Source: Halorussus pelagicus
Lineage (GTDB): Archaea > Halobacteriota > Halobacteria > Halobacteriales > Haladaptataceae
Length of the DNA stretch: 64,000 bases
Assembly (NCBI RefSeq): GCF_004087835.1
Contig: NZ_CP035119.1
Location: 1,984,001-2,048,000 of the forward strand
Direction of reading: 5' to 3'
Every line of letters begins with the position of its first letter. Within the stretch, counting starts at the first letter, position 1. Below, piece by piece: positions 1 through 8,167 of the stretch. The notes below the pieces were generated by a model. That model was not told the origin of the DNA. It ran no database searches and saw only the letters and a program-made list of their open reading frames with translations. The translations under genes and the position numbers were made by a program.

Positions 1-42
1 GATAGCCGCCCGCGACAAATTTCCGAACCCTCTCCTGCAAAA

Positions 43-49
43 TTATTAA
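43..49 (+). promoter_or_regulatory. TATA box of lanM
   Basis: The heptamer TTATTAA lies about 33 bases upstream of the lanM ATG, in the usual place for a haloarchaeal leaderless or near-leaderless transcript. No ribosome binding site is visible before the ATG, which fits a leaderless message. The exact transcription start is inferred. Confidence 0.5.
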
Positions 50-78
50 CCTCCGGCGGAACCACTGTCCGCTCACGC

Positions 79-3000
79 ATGCGCCGGACGTTCCTCACCG
101 ACTGCGCGGCCCGGTCTCGACCGCTGGCCGAACTCTTCGACTCGACGGCGAACGCCTCGCTCCCACCCGAATACGCCCCCGAAGACCTGCTCGCGGACTG
201 GCGAGACGTATTCGACGCCGACGAGGAGTTCCGGGAACGCCTCGAACTCGCGGACCTCACAGTCGAGCGCGTCGGCGAGCGACTTCGAGACGGGGCGGAC
301 GCCTCCGAATCGCGTCCCGAGTCGCTTCCCGAGCCAATCGAAATCGCCGGGCGAATCGTGGACCGCGCAACCGAGTCCGACCGCGGCGAGGCGCTCGCCG
401 AGCGCCACGCCGACTCGCCGTTCGTGGATTTGCTCGCGCCCCTCGCCGCGGCCGTCAGCGAACCAGTCGCGCTCGACGCCGACCGCGCTCCGGCGGCCTT
501 CGAATCGCTGGAAGACTGGCTGTTCGAGCGACTGACGGCGGCGTTCCAGCATCCGCTGTTCATCCTGTTCAAGGCCTATCAGAAGGGGGAGTATCCCGAC
601 CGCGATTTCGCGGACGCGACCGATTCGACCGCGGTCTACGACGAGTTCGTCGCGGCCCACCGCGACTACGAACCCGTCTTCGAGCAGTACCCGGTCTTGG
701 CGAAACTGCTCGGCGTCGTCGCCGAGCAGTGGCGCGAGATGGTCCGCCGACTGGACGACCGAATCGCGGCCGACCGGTCCGACCTCGCGCGACGGTTCAA
801 CGACGGCGAAAAGTTGGGTCGGTTGCGCGACGTGGCGACGCTCTCGGACGACCCCCACGGCGAGGGCGAAATCGTCCTGCGACTCGACTTCGAGCGCGAC
901 TGCTCGGTCGTCTACAAGCCGCGGTCGGTCGGCGGCGAGGCGGCGTTCGGCGCGGTCATCGACTGGACGAACGCCAACGCGGCGGTGCCGGACCTGTACG
1001 TTCCGGCAGTTCTGGACCGCGGGGAGTACGGCTGGATGGAGGTCGTCTCTCACCGACCCTGCGACTCCGCGGCGGGCGTCGGGCGCTTCTACGAGCGAAT
1101 GGGCGCGCTGACCGCGCTGGCGTTCGTTCTCGGTTCGACCGACCTGCACCACGAGAACATCGTGGCGATGGGCGACCATCCCGTCATCGTGGACCAAGAG
1201 ACCGCCCTCTCCCCGCAGGTCGGCACCTCGAACAAGCCGGTCTCGCCCGCGATGGACTCGCTACTGGAAGACTCCGTGTTGAACACGGTGTTGATTCCGT
1301 TTGCGAAGGACTCGGGCGGACCGGACGCCGACCGGACGAGCAACGGACTGACCGACCTCGCGGGCGAACAGCGCCGCGAGAAGCGCCCGAACTTCCGACA
1401 CCCGAACACCGACGCGATGGAGATGGGCTTCGACAAGCCCTACCGACTCGACGGGGAGAACCTGCCCCGATTCGACGGCGAGGTCCGGGGCGTTTCGTCG
1501 CATCTCGACGAACTGAAGCGGGGATTCCGGGCCGTGACTGACGCGATACTCGCCGACCGAGAGGGATTCGCCGGGCCGTCGGGAGCGCTCGCCGCGTTCG
1601 AGGGGACCGACGTGCGATACTTACCGCGCCCGACGAGTCACTACGCCTCGAAGCTTTCCGAAAGCCTCTATTCGTCGCAACTCCGGTCGGGGGTCGGCCG
1701 GTCGCTCGCGCTGGAGTCGCTCTACACGGTGTTCGTGCCGCGGGCCGACGGCGACGCCGACCTCTGGAAACTCGTCTCGACGGAGCAGGCGACGCTCCGG
1801 CGACTCACGATTCCCCGGTTCACGGTCGAAGCGGACGGCCGCGAACTGGCGGACGGCCGCGGGAACCGACCGGGCGTCGCCGTCGAGGAGTCGCCGCTCG
1901 ACCACGCTCGCCGCCGCGTTTCGAACCTCGACGACCACCGGGTCGAGACCCAACTCCGACTGGTGGACCTCGCGTTCACCGGGTCGTCGGTCTCGGACCC
2001 GGTGGCCGCGCCTTCGGACGCGGGGTCGAACTCGATACCGACCGCCGACTCGCCGCGGGAGGTCGTCTCGAACGTCGTGGCGCTGATAGACGAGGCGACG
2101 ACGCGCTACCCCGACGGAACGCTCCGCTGGGCGGAACTGGCCCGGTCGTCGCCGACCGGCCAGTTTCGGGTGCGAGAGCCGACGTTCGACCTCTATCAGG
2201 GGCACGTCGGCGTCGGCCTGTTCCTCGCCGCGGTCGCCGCGGTTCGCGGGGACGACGAACTCGCAGATCGGAGTCGGCGACTCCTGAAACCGGTCCAGTC
2301 GGCCTTCGAGAACGACGAGGAAGACGCCGCCGAGTTGGCTCTCGGCGGGATGGACGGCCACGGGTCAGTCGTCTACGGACTCCTGACTGCGGGCGACCTG
2401 CTCGGGGACGACGACCTCGTGGAGAGCGCGCGAACCATCGCGCGTCGGACGACCGCCGCAGACATCGCCGCCGACGAGAACCTCGACGTGATGGCCGGGT
2501 CAGCGGGCCAACTGCTCGCCCAACTGGCGGTGTACGAGCGGACCGGCGACGAGGCCGCGCTCGAACGCGCGCGGCGGTGCGGCGACCGCCTCCTCGACGC
2601 GACGACGGAGACCGAAGCCGGGTATCGAATCCCGACGGGCGAGGACGGCGACCGGCGGTTCGCCTTCGCGCACGGGGTCGGGGGCATCGGCTACGCGCTC
2701 GTGAGACTCGGGGCGGTCACGGGCGAGGAGACCTACGCCAGCGTCGGCCGCGACGCGCTCCGGTTCGACGCCGAACTCTGGCGGCGCGACGGCGTGTTAC
2801 CGGAGCGCGCAGGCGAGGCGGGCAACGACGATGCGCGCGATGATGGCGCGGACGACGCGGACGAGACAGCGAACGTCTGGGGCTGGTGTAACGGCGTCGC
2901 TGGCGTCGGCACCAGTCGCGTCGCCGTGGCCGACTCGATGGACGACGAGCGCGTCGGGGACCTCTCGGTCCTCCGCGAGGACCTGCGACCGGAACCGAGT

Positions 3001-3282
3001 CTGGAGGACTCACTCTGTTGCGGGTCGGTCGGTCGCGCGCTGTTCCTGCTGGACGCGGGCGAGGTGTTCGAAGACCCCTCGCTGGCCGAGCGCGGCGAGG
3101 CGCTGTTCCAGCGGACCCTCGACCGGGCCGAGCGCGAGGGTCGGGTCCGACTGTCGAACCACCTCCCGATGCTCCCTCGACTCGGCCTGTTCACCGGCGT
3201 CGCGGGCGTGGGCTACGTCGCGCTCCGGTTGGAGGCGCGCGGAACCGGCGTCGAACTCCCGAACGTGACGCGACTGGAGTGA
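79..3282 (+). CDS. lanM: class II lanthipeptide synthetase LanM
   Basis: Bifunctional enzyme that would phosphorylate and dehydrate Ser/Thr in a precursor peptide and then form thioether rings with Cys. The 1067 residues match the usual LanM length. The N-terminal DUF4135 dehydratase shows VVYKPRS (Lys280), DLHHEN (355-360) and VDQE (Asp372), all typical kinase-like motifs. The C-terminal third is a LanC-like cyclase with WCNG (Cys937) and CCG (Cys980-Cys981), giving a probable three-Cys zinc site as in ProcM-type enzymes. The ATG at 79 follows a TATA box by 33 bases. Two likely substrates lie convergently just downstream. No peptidase or transporter is visible, but the cluster may continue to the left of the window. 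The family call is secure; the product is inferred. Confidence 0.95.
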   Translation: MRRTFLTDCAARSRPLAELFDSTANASLPPEYAPEDLLADWRDVFDADEEFRERLELADLTVERVGERLRDGADASESRPESLPEPIEIAGRIVDRATESDRGEALAERHADSPFVDLLAPLAAAVSEPVALDADRAPAAFESLEDWLFERLTAAFQHPLFILFKAYQKGEYPDRDFADATDSTAVYDEFVAAHRDYEPVFEQYPVLAKLLGVVAEQWREMVRRLDDRIAADRSDLARRFNDGEKLGRLRDVATLSDDPHGEGEIVLRLDFERDCSVVYKPRSVGGEAAFGAVIDWTNANAAVPDLYVPAVLDRGEYGWMEVVSHRPCDSAAGVGRFYERMGALTALAFVLGSTDLHHENIVAMGDHPVIVDQETALSPQVGTSNKPVSPAMDSLLEDSVLNTVLIPFAKDSGGPDADRTSNGLTDLAGEQRREKRPNFRHPNTDAMEMGFDKPYRLDGENLPRFDGEVRGVSSHLDELKRGFRAVTDAILADREGFAGPSGALAAFEGTDVRYLPRPTSHYASKLSESLYSSQLRSGVGRSLALESLYTVFVPRADGDADLWKLVSTEQATLRRLTIPRFTVEADGRELADGRGNRPGVAVEESPLDHARRRVSNLDDHRVETQLRLVDLAFTGSSVSDPVAAPSDAGSNSIPTADSPREVVSNVVALIDEATTRYPDGTLRWAELARSSPTGQFRVREPTFDLYQGHVGVGLFLAAVAAVRGDDELADRSRRLLKPVQSAFENDEEDAAELALGGMDGHGSVVYGLLTAGDLLGDDDLVESARTIARRTTAADIAADENLDVMAGSAGQLLAQLAVYERTGDEAALERARRCGDRLLDATTETEAGYRIPTGEDGDRRFAFAHGVGGIGYALVRLGAVTGEETYASVGRDALRFDAELWRRDGVLPERAGEAGNDDARDDGADDADETANVWGWCNGVAGVGTSRVAVADSMDDERVGDLSVLREDLRPEPSLEDSLCCGSVGRALFLLDAGEVFEDPSLAERGEALFQRTLDRAEREGRVRLSNHLPMLPRLGLFTGVAGVGYVALRLEARGTGVELPNVTRLE

Positions 3283-3290
3283 GGAACCGT

Positions 3291-3332
3291 CGCTCGCGCT
3301 ACCGAATAGAGCGCGGGAGCGCCCCGAAAAAA
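3291..3332. terminator. shared terminator region between lanM and precursor A
   Basis: An imperfect hairpin (CGCTCGCGCT at 3291-3300 pairing with 3310-3321, with a two-base bulge) is followed by A6 at 3327-3332. Read on the minus strand this is a T6 run 26 bases after the stop of precursor A. Archaeal termination usually needs only a T run, so the run probably ends the leftward transcript and the hairpin may serve the rightward one. Confidence 0.35.
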
Positions 3333-3357
3333 GACTGGCGACGAGTCCGTCCGGCGT

Positions 3358-3510
3358 TCAGAACTCCATCTCGTCGTCCTTGCCCGAACCGATACAGACG
3401 GGTTTGTCCGAGATGTAACAGCCAGTGGAGCCGATGACGGCGCGGTCGTCGGTCTCATCGTGGGACGGTTCGTACTCCGCTTCGAGTGAAGTGGTGATGC
3501 TTCGTGACAT
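3358..3510 (-). CDS. putative lanthipeptide precursor A (50 aa)
   Basis: A 50-codon gene on the strand opposite lanM, ATG at 3510 and TGA at 3358-3360. The leader is acidic and includes EYEPSHDETDDRAVIGS; the core reads TGCYISDKPVCIGSGK and the peptide ends DDEMEF. Ser28, Thr29, Ser34, Cys31, Cys39 and Ser42 could form lanthionine-type rings. It matches precursor B at 35 of 50 positions: the leader and tail are nearly identical while the core differs, which is the usual sign of a RiPP precursor pair. There is no double-glycine cleavage motif. It has its own TATA box. The role is inferred from the neighbouring LanM and this conservation pattern. Confidence 0.85.
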   Translation of the reverse strand: MSRSITTSLEAEYEPSHDETDDRAVIGSTGCYISDKPVCIGSGKDDEMEF

Positions 3511-3539
3511 TGCATATCAAACTCATGCCCTACATGGAC

Positions 3540-3545
3540 ATAAAA
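3540..3545 (-). promoter_or_regulatory. TATA box of precursor A
   Basis: TTTTAT on the minus strand (ATAAAA on plus), 30-35 bases upstream of the precursor A ATG. The same hexamer occurs at almost the same distance (29 bases) before precursor B, which supports both as real and separately transcribed genes. The surroundings are clearly AT-richer than the rest of the window. Confidence 0.55.
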
Positions 3546-3604
3546 CTAGGGTAATTATTTACGAAATTATACATCCGGGACACTGCTGTCGCAGGGACGG
3601 AGCT

Positions 3605-3621
3605 GTCGAGCGTCGCTCGAC
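3605..3621. terminator. hairpin between the two precursor genes
   Basis: GTCGAGCG, one base, then CGCTCGAC form a perfect 8-bp stem, 49 bases downstream of the precursor B stop. It could end or stabilise the precursor B transcript. No T run follows directly, so a terminator role is only suggested. Confidence 0.3.
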
Positions 3622-3669
3622 GGTCCGAAGCGAGGGCGACTGAGACCGTCCCCGTGGAGAACTCCGCGG

Positions 3670-3822
3670 TTAAAATTCCATCTCGTCGTCTTCGCCCGGA
3701 CTACCGCAAATCGGGTCCATCGAGGCACCACAGATCGAACTACCGATGACGGCGCGGTCGTCAGTCTCGTCGTGGGACGGTTCGTACTCCGATTCGAGTG
3801 AGGCGGTTGAGTCTCGTGACAT
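3670..3822 (-). CDS. putative lanthipeptide precursor B (50 aa)
   Basis: Second 50-codon gene, ATG at 3822 and TAA at 3670-3672. It has the same leader block as precursor A (EYEPSHDETDDRAVIGS) and the same DDEMEF end, around a different core, SICGASMDPICGSPGE. Cys31 and Cys39, and Ser28 and Ser34, fall at the same positions as in precursor A, so a common ring topology is likely. Cys and Ser are otherwise scarce in the peptide. It is transcribed leftward from its own promoter, separately from lanM. The peptide modification is inferred, not seen. Confidence 0.85.
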   Translation of the reverse strand: MSRDSTASLESEYEPSHDETDDRAVIGSSICGASMDPICGSPGEDDEMEF

Positions 3823-3850
3823 ACCGTATCATGATTGTGAATACACCTCA

Positions 3851-3857
3851 ATAAAAA
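3851..3857 (-). promoter_or_regulatory. TATA box of precursor B
   Basis: TTTTTAT on the minus strand, 29-35 bases before the precursor B ATG, matching the position of the TATA box of precursor A. It lies in the 216-base AT-rich region divergent to hyuA. Confidence 0.55.
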
Positions 3858-4038
3858 CTTTCCGATAGTTAGAAACAAGCAATTATCTATAGCGGTGGTT
3901 CACTGTGCGATTTGCTCGTTCGCCGTCGCTTGCTCGGAGTGCCTCGACTACCGCAATCATCACTTACTATGGTCTGTAACCACATCCCAACCGCATGAAC
4001 GACCAACGAGCGCACCGACACCGCGGAGGGTCCTGATC

Positions 4039-6141
4039 GTGACAGACCGGACCGCAAACGACCAGACTCGGACCGTAAACGACCGAATCCGCGTCGGCGC
4101 GGACGTGGGCGGCACGTTCACCGATGTCGTCTTGCTCACCGCCGAGGACGAACTCGTCACCGCGAAGGTCCCGACCACGGACGACCAGAGCGAGGGGGTC
4201 CTCGACGGTATCCGAAAGGCCTGCGAGAAGGCCGACGTGGACCCCGAGGAAATCGACGCCTTCTCCCACGCGATGACGGTCTCGACGAACGCGCTCCTCG
4301 AAGGAACCGGGGCTAGAACCGCGCTCGTCACGACCGAGGGCTTTTGCGACGTGCTGGAAATCGGCCGACAGGACCGCCCCGCGCTCTACGACTTGGACGC
4401 CGAGCGACCCGACCCGCTGGTGCCCCGCCACAGGCGCTTCGAAATCGCGGAGCGCGCCACGCCCGAGGGTGTCGAAGTCGAACCCGACGCGAATTCGGTC
4501 CGGAACCTCGCGGACCGAATCCGCGACTCGGACGCAGAGAGCGTGGCGGTCTCGCTGCTCCACGCCTACGCCCACCCCGAGAACGAGCGACGCGTGGCCC
4601 GAATCCTCCGCGAGGAACTCGACGCGCCGGTCTCGGTCTCCCACGAAGTTCTCGCGGCGTTCCGGGAGTACGAGCGCACCGCGACGACCGCCGTGGACGC
4701 CTACGTGACGCCGAAAATCGACGCCTACCTCGGCCGACTGGTCGAGCGCGCGGCGGCGGCCGGACTTCCCGCACCGCTCGTGATGCAGTCGAACGGCGGC
4801 ATCGCCGACGCCGCGACCGTCCGCGAACACGCCGTCACGACCTGTCTCTCCGGTCCCGCCGCGGGGGTGGTTGGCGCGGACGCGACCGCGAAGGGAGTGG
4901 CCGCGGAAGATGGAGGCGCGGACGCGACTGCAAAGAGAGCGGCCGCGGAGTCCGTTTCGGACTCCGCGGGCCTCGTCACGTTCGACATGGGCGGCACCTC
5001 CAGCGACGTGAGTCTCGTCCGGGACGGCGAAGTCGAGCGCACGACCGAGGCCGAAATCGGCGACCGGCCGGTCGGCGTCCCGATGGTGGACGTGACGACG
5101 GTCGGCGCGGGCGGCGGGAGCGTCGCGCGAGTGGACGCGGGCGGCGCGCTCCGGGTCGGTCCCGAGTCGGCGGGCGCGGACCCCGGCCCGGCCTGCTACG
5201 GGAAGGGCGGGATTGAACCGACCGTCACCGACGCGAACGCCGTGTTGGGCTACCTCGGCGGCGACACCGCGCTCGGCGGGGAACTCTCGCTGGACCTCGA
5301 CGCCGCCCGCGACGCGCTGGCAGACCTCGCCGACGAGGCCGACCTCTCTGGGCCTGTCGAGGCGGCCCGCGGCGTCTATCGCGTAGCGAACGCCAACATG
5401 ACTCGCGCAGTCCGGGCGGTGACGGTCGAGCGCGGCCGGGACCCCCGGAACTTCGCGCTGGCGGCGTTCGGCGGCGCGGGACCGATGCACGCCGCGGCGC
5501 TCGCCGAGCGCCTCAACGTGGGCCGAGTCGTGATTCCGCGGGCCTGCGGCGTCCTCTCGGCGTTCGGCCTGCTCGCGGCCGACGAGACCCGCGACGCGGT
5601 CCGGACCTACCGGACGACGCTGGCGGAGGCCGATTCGGACACCATCGAGGGCGTCCTCGCGGACCTCGCCGACGAGGCGCGGGCCGACCTCCGGGGCCCC
5701 GACACCGCCACCGTCTTGCGGGAGGCCGACCTCCGCTACGCGGGCCAGAGCTTCGAGTTGGCGGTCGAAGTCGGCGATGCCTTCGACCCCGAAATCGTGG
5801 CCGAGCAGTTCCACGAGACCCACGAGTCCGCTTCGGGCTACCGGATGGACGAGGCGGTCGAACTCGTCGGCCTGCGCGCGCAGGCGACCGTCGCGCGCGA
5901 GACGCCCGCGGTGGCCTACGAAGGCGCGGGCGAGGCGCGCGTCGGCGAGCGCGAGGCCCACTTCGGCGGGCAACGCCGCGAAACGCCGATTTACCGCCGG
6001 GAAGCGCTTCCGGCCGGGCGAGAGTTTGCTGGTCCCGCAATCTGCGAGCAGGCCGACAGCACGGTGGTCGTGCCGCCAGCGTGGCGGGCCGCGGTCCGCG
6101 ACGACGGAACGCTGGTGCTGGAACGGGAGGCCGGAGAATGA
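4039..6141 (+). CDS. hyuA: hydantoinase/oxoprolinase subunit A (HyuA)
   Basis: ATP-dependent hydantoinase or 5-oxoprolinase alpha subunit, acting with HyuB. The N-terminal actin-like ATP-binding motif is GADVGGTFTDVV, and FDMGGTSSDVS is the second phosphate motif; the C-terminal hydantoinase A region ends near residue 680. I chose the GTG at 4039 because GGAGGG lies 8 bases upstream and the product then starts close to the family N-terminus; the frame stays open back to 3895. Residues about 275-310 hold a non-family insertion with two ADATAK repeats and a perfect palindrome in the DNA. The stop overlaps the hyuB ATG. The substrate (oxoproline, hydantoin or other) cannot be told. Confidence 0.9.
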   Translation: MTDRTANDQTRTVNDRIRVGADVGGTFTDVVLLTAEDELVTAKVPTTDDQSEGVLDGIRKACEKADVDPEEIDAFSHAMTVSTNALLEGTGARTALVTTEGFCDVLEIGRQDRPALYDLDAERPDPLVPRHRRFEIAERATPEGVEVEPDANSVRNLADRIRDSDAESVAVSLLHAYAHPENERRVARILREELDAPVSVSHEVLAAFREYERTATTAVDAYVTPKIDAYLGRLVERAAAAGLPAPLVMQSNGGIADAATVREHAVTTCLSGPAAGVVGADATAKGVAAEDGGADATAKRAAAESVSDSAGLVTFDMGGTSSDVSLVRDGEVERTTEAEIGDRPVGVPMVDVTTVGAGGGSVARVDAGGALRVGPESAGADPGPACYGKGGIEPTVTDANAVLGYLGGDTALGGELSLDLDAARDALADLADEADLSGPVEAARGVYRVANANMTRAVRAVTVERGRDPRNFALAAFGGAGPMHAAALAERLNVGRVVIPRACGVLSAFGLLAADETRDAVRTYRTTLAEADSDTIEGVLADLADEARADLRGPDTATVLREADLRYAGQSFELAVEVGDAFDPEIVAEQFHETHESASGYRMDEAVELVGLRAQATVARETPAVAYEGAGEARVGEREAHFGGQRRETPIYRREALPAGREFAGPAICEQADSTVVVPPAWRAAVRDDGTLVLEREAGE
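4943..4969. repeat. perfect palindrome inside hyuA
   Basis: A 12-bp arm (CCGCGGAGTCCG), a 3-base TTT loop and a perfect 12-bp complement. It encodes a Ser/Ala/Asp-rich stretch (ESVSDSAG) in a linker that interrupts the conserved HyuA sequence. Two similar elements lie in hyuB. Confidence 0.7.
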
Positions 6142-7853
6142 CCGACGCGGACCTCGACCCGGTGGAACTCGAAATCCTCCGGAACCAACTGGAGAGCGTC
6201 GCCGAGGAGATGGGGAAGGTCCTGATTCGGGGAGCGTACTCGCCGAACATCAAGGAGCGGCGGGACTGCTCGACGGCGCTGTTCGACGCCGAGGGGCGAC
6301 TGGTCGCGCAGGCCGAACACATCCCGGTCCACCTCGGCGCGATGCCCGAAGCGGTCCGAGCGGTGCTGGAACTGGACCCCGAACCCGGCGACACGTTCGT
6401 GGTCAACGACCCCTTCGATGGCGGGACACACCTGCCCGACGTGACGCTGGTCTCGCCGCTCGCGCCCGAATCGGCAGTTGCCGATTCGGGTGCCGAAAGC
6501 GACGACGCGCACGAAGCGACCGACGCGAGTCGGGAAATCGTCGGCTACGCCGTCTCGCGCGCCCACCACGCCGACGTTGGCGGAATGTCTCCGGGGAGCA
6601 TGCCCGCGGGCGCTCGGGAGATTTATCAGGAGGGCCTGCGCCTGCCGCCGGTCCGCCTCGTCGCGGGCGGCGAACTCGTCGAGGACGTACGCGACCTCAT
6701 TCTGGCCAACGTCCGGACGCCCGAGGAGCGCCGCGCGGACCTCCGCGCCCAGATGGCCGCCAACGACCGCGCCGAGGAGCGCGTCGGCGAACTGCTGGCC
6801 GACCACGGCGACCGCCTGCTGGCCGCCTTCGACGCGGTGATAGACTACTCCCGCGAGCGCGTCGAGACGGAACTGGCTGACCTGCCCGATGGCGAATACA
6901 CCGCGCGCGACTTCTTGGAGGGCGACGGGGTCTCCGAGAGTGAAGCGAACGGAGGCTCGTCAGACCGTAGGTCTGACGGTGTGAGCGACGACGACGTGCC
7001 AATCGAAGTGACGGTCGAAATCGACGGCCCCTCGCTTTCGGTCGATTTCTCGGGCACCGCGGGACAGGTGCCGGGCAACCTCAACGCACCGCTCGCGGTC
7101 GCCAAGAGTGCGGTCTACTTCGTCGTCCGGTGCGTGACCGACCCGGATATTCCGCCGAACCACGGGTGCTACGCGCCGGTCTCGGTCAGCGCGCCCGAGG
7201 GGAGTCTGTTGAACCCCGGCGCGCCCGCCGCGGTGGTCGGCGGCAACGTCGAGACCAGTCAGCGCGTGACCGACGTGGTGTTCCGGGCGCTCGCCGAGGC
7301 GGTGCCTGAGCGCGTTCCGGCGGCCGGGCAGGGGACGATGAACAACCTGATTATCGGGAGTCGCGCGGGCGACTTCACCTACTACGAAACCATCGGCGGC
7401 GGGGCGGGCGCGCGCCCGACGGGCGACGGCACCGACGGCGTGCAGGTCGGAATGACCAACACGCTGAACACGCCGGTCGAGGCACTGGAAGCGGAGTACC
7501 CGCTCCGAGTCGAACGCTACGCGCTCCGCCCCGACACCGGGGGCGAGGGCCGCCACCGCGGCGGTCTCGGACTGGAGCGAAGTGTCACCGTCGAGGAGCG
7601 CGCAACCGTCTCGCTTCTGACGGAGCGCCGCCGCCACGCGCCGCAGGGTCTCGACGGCGGCGGCGCGGGCGCGCTCGGCGAGAACCGCATCGACGGCGAG
7701 CGCGTCGGCGCGAAGACGACCCGCGAAGTCGAATCCGGAACGACCGTCACGGTGCTGACGCCCGGCGGCGGCGGTTACGGCGACCCGAGCGAGCGGGCCG
7801 ACGAGGCCCGCGAGTGTGACCGGAGGGAGGGGAAAGTGACGGACGAGGAGTGA
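6138..7853 (+). CDS. hyuB: hydantoinase/oxoprolinase subunit B (HyuB)
   Basis: Beta subunit of the HyuAB ATP-dependent hydantoinase/oxoprolinase, 571 residues, near the family length. The family N-terminus ELEILRNQLESVAEEMG and the C-terminal LTPGGGGYGDP block are clear. The ATG at 6138 overlaps the hyuA TGA by four bases, so translation is coupled and the two subunits should be made together. Two Ser/Asp-rich inserts (about residues 109-130 and 270-290) each coincide with a perfect inverted repeat in the DNA, and they interrupt otherwise conserved sequence. No other pathway gene sits nearby, so the substrate is open. Confidence 0.92.
   Translation: MTDADLDPVELEILRNQLESVAEEMGKVLIRGAYSPNIKERRDCSTALFDAEGRLVAQAEHIPVHLGAMPEAVRAVLELDPEPGDTFVVNDPFDGGTHLPDVTLVSPLAPESAVADSGAESDDAHEATDASREIVGYAVSRAHHADVGGMSPGSMPAGAREIYQEGLRLPPVRLVAGGELVEDVRDLILANVRTPEERRADLRAQMAANDRAEERVGELLADHGDRLLAAFDAVIDYSRERVETELADLPDGEYTARDFLEGDGVSESEANGGSSDRRSDGVSDDDVPIEVTVEIDGPSLSVDFSGTAGQVPGNLNAPLAVAKSAVYFVVRCVTDPDIPPNHGCYAPVSVSAPEGSLLNPGAPAAVVGGNVETSQRVTDVVFRALAEAVPERVPAAGQGTMNNLIIGSRAGDFTYYETIGGGAGARPTGDGTDGVQVGMTNTLNTPVEALEAEYPLRVERYALRPDTGGEGRHRGGLGLERSVTVEERATVSLLTERRRHAPQGLDGGGAGALGENRIDGERVGAKTTREVESGTTVTVLTPGGGGYGDPSERADEARECDRREGKVTDEE
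6465..6490. repeat. perfect palindrome inside hyuB (first)
   Basis: CCCGAATCGGCA, a 2-base GT loop and a perfect 12-bp complement. It encodes PESAVADSG at the start of an acidic insertion in HyuB. Confidence 0.7.
6958..6978. repeat. perfect palindrome inside hyuB (second)
   Basis: CGTCAGACC, a GTA loop and a perfect 9-bp complement. It encodes part of the hydrophilic insert SSDRRSDGVSDDD in HyuB. The arm CGTCAGACC also occurs at 31530 and in the dcd gene near 40287. Confidence 0.65.
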
Positions 7854-8167
7854 GATAGAGCAGGAATAGATTCTCGAACAATTGCATTTCGTTCTCTTGG
7901 GTTTCTATAGATGTCTTTTCCACAGGTAGAGAAGTCTCGACGGGCTATTGGCGTGCGCTCCCCGTGACCGACCACCGGAACGCGCTCGACTGCCCTGACC
8001 ACCGGCAGACGCCCGGTGAATCGACCGACGCGGCGGGGGCTTTCGAAACCGTCACCTCCGACTCCGCGGACAGCAACCGTACAAACGACGACCGAAACGA
8101 CTCAGCGACACCCCAACATCCACTACAAGGCAGAACCTCTAAGTTATCAATCCTGCTACCTACCTCC
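7854..8167. other. intergenic region before the DUF4129 operon
   Basis: No gene is recognised. The DUF4129 frame stays open back to a GTG at 7964, but the extra 68 codons encode a hydrophilic low-complexity sequence with no signal or family resemblance. A weak TATA-like CTAAGTTATC at 8139-8148 sits 20-29 bases before the preferred GTG at 8168. Confidence 0.5.

Noticed and set aside
3895-4038. N-terminal extension of hyuA
   Set aside because: The 48 extra residues are unlike the family and the GTG at 4039 has a GGAGGG site at the right spacing.
3967-5973. 668-codon open frame antisense to hyuA
   Set aside because: High GC suppresses stop codons on the opposite strand. The translation is rich in Arg/His/Val with no domain, while the plus strand carries clear hyuA.
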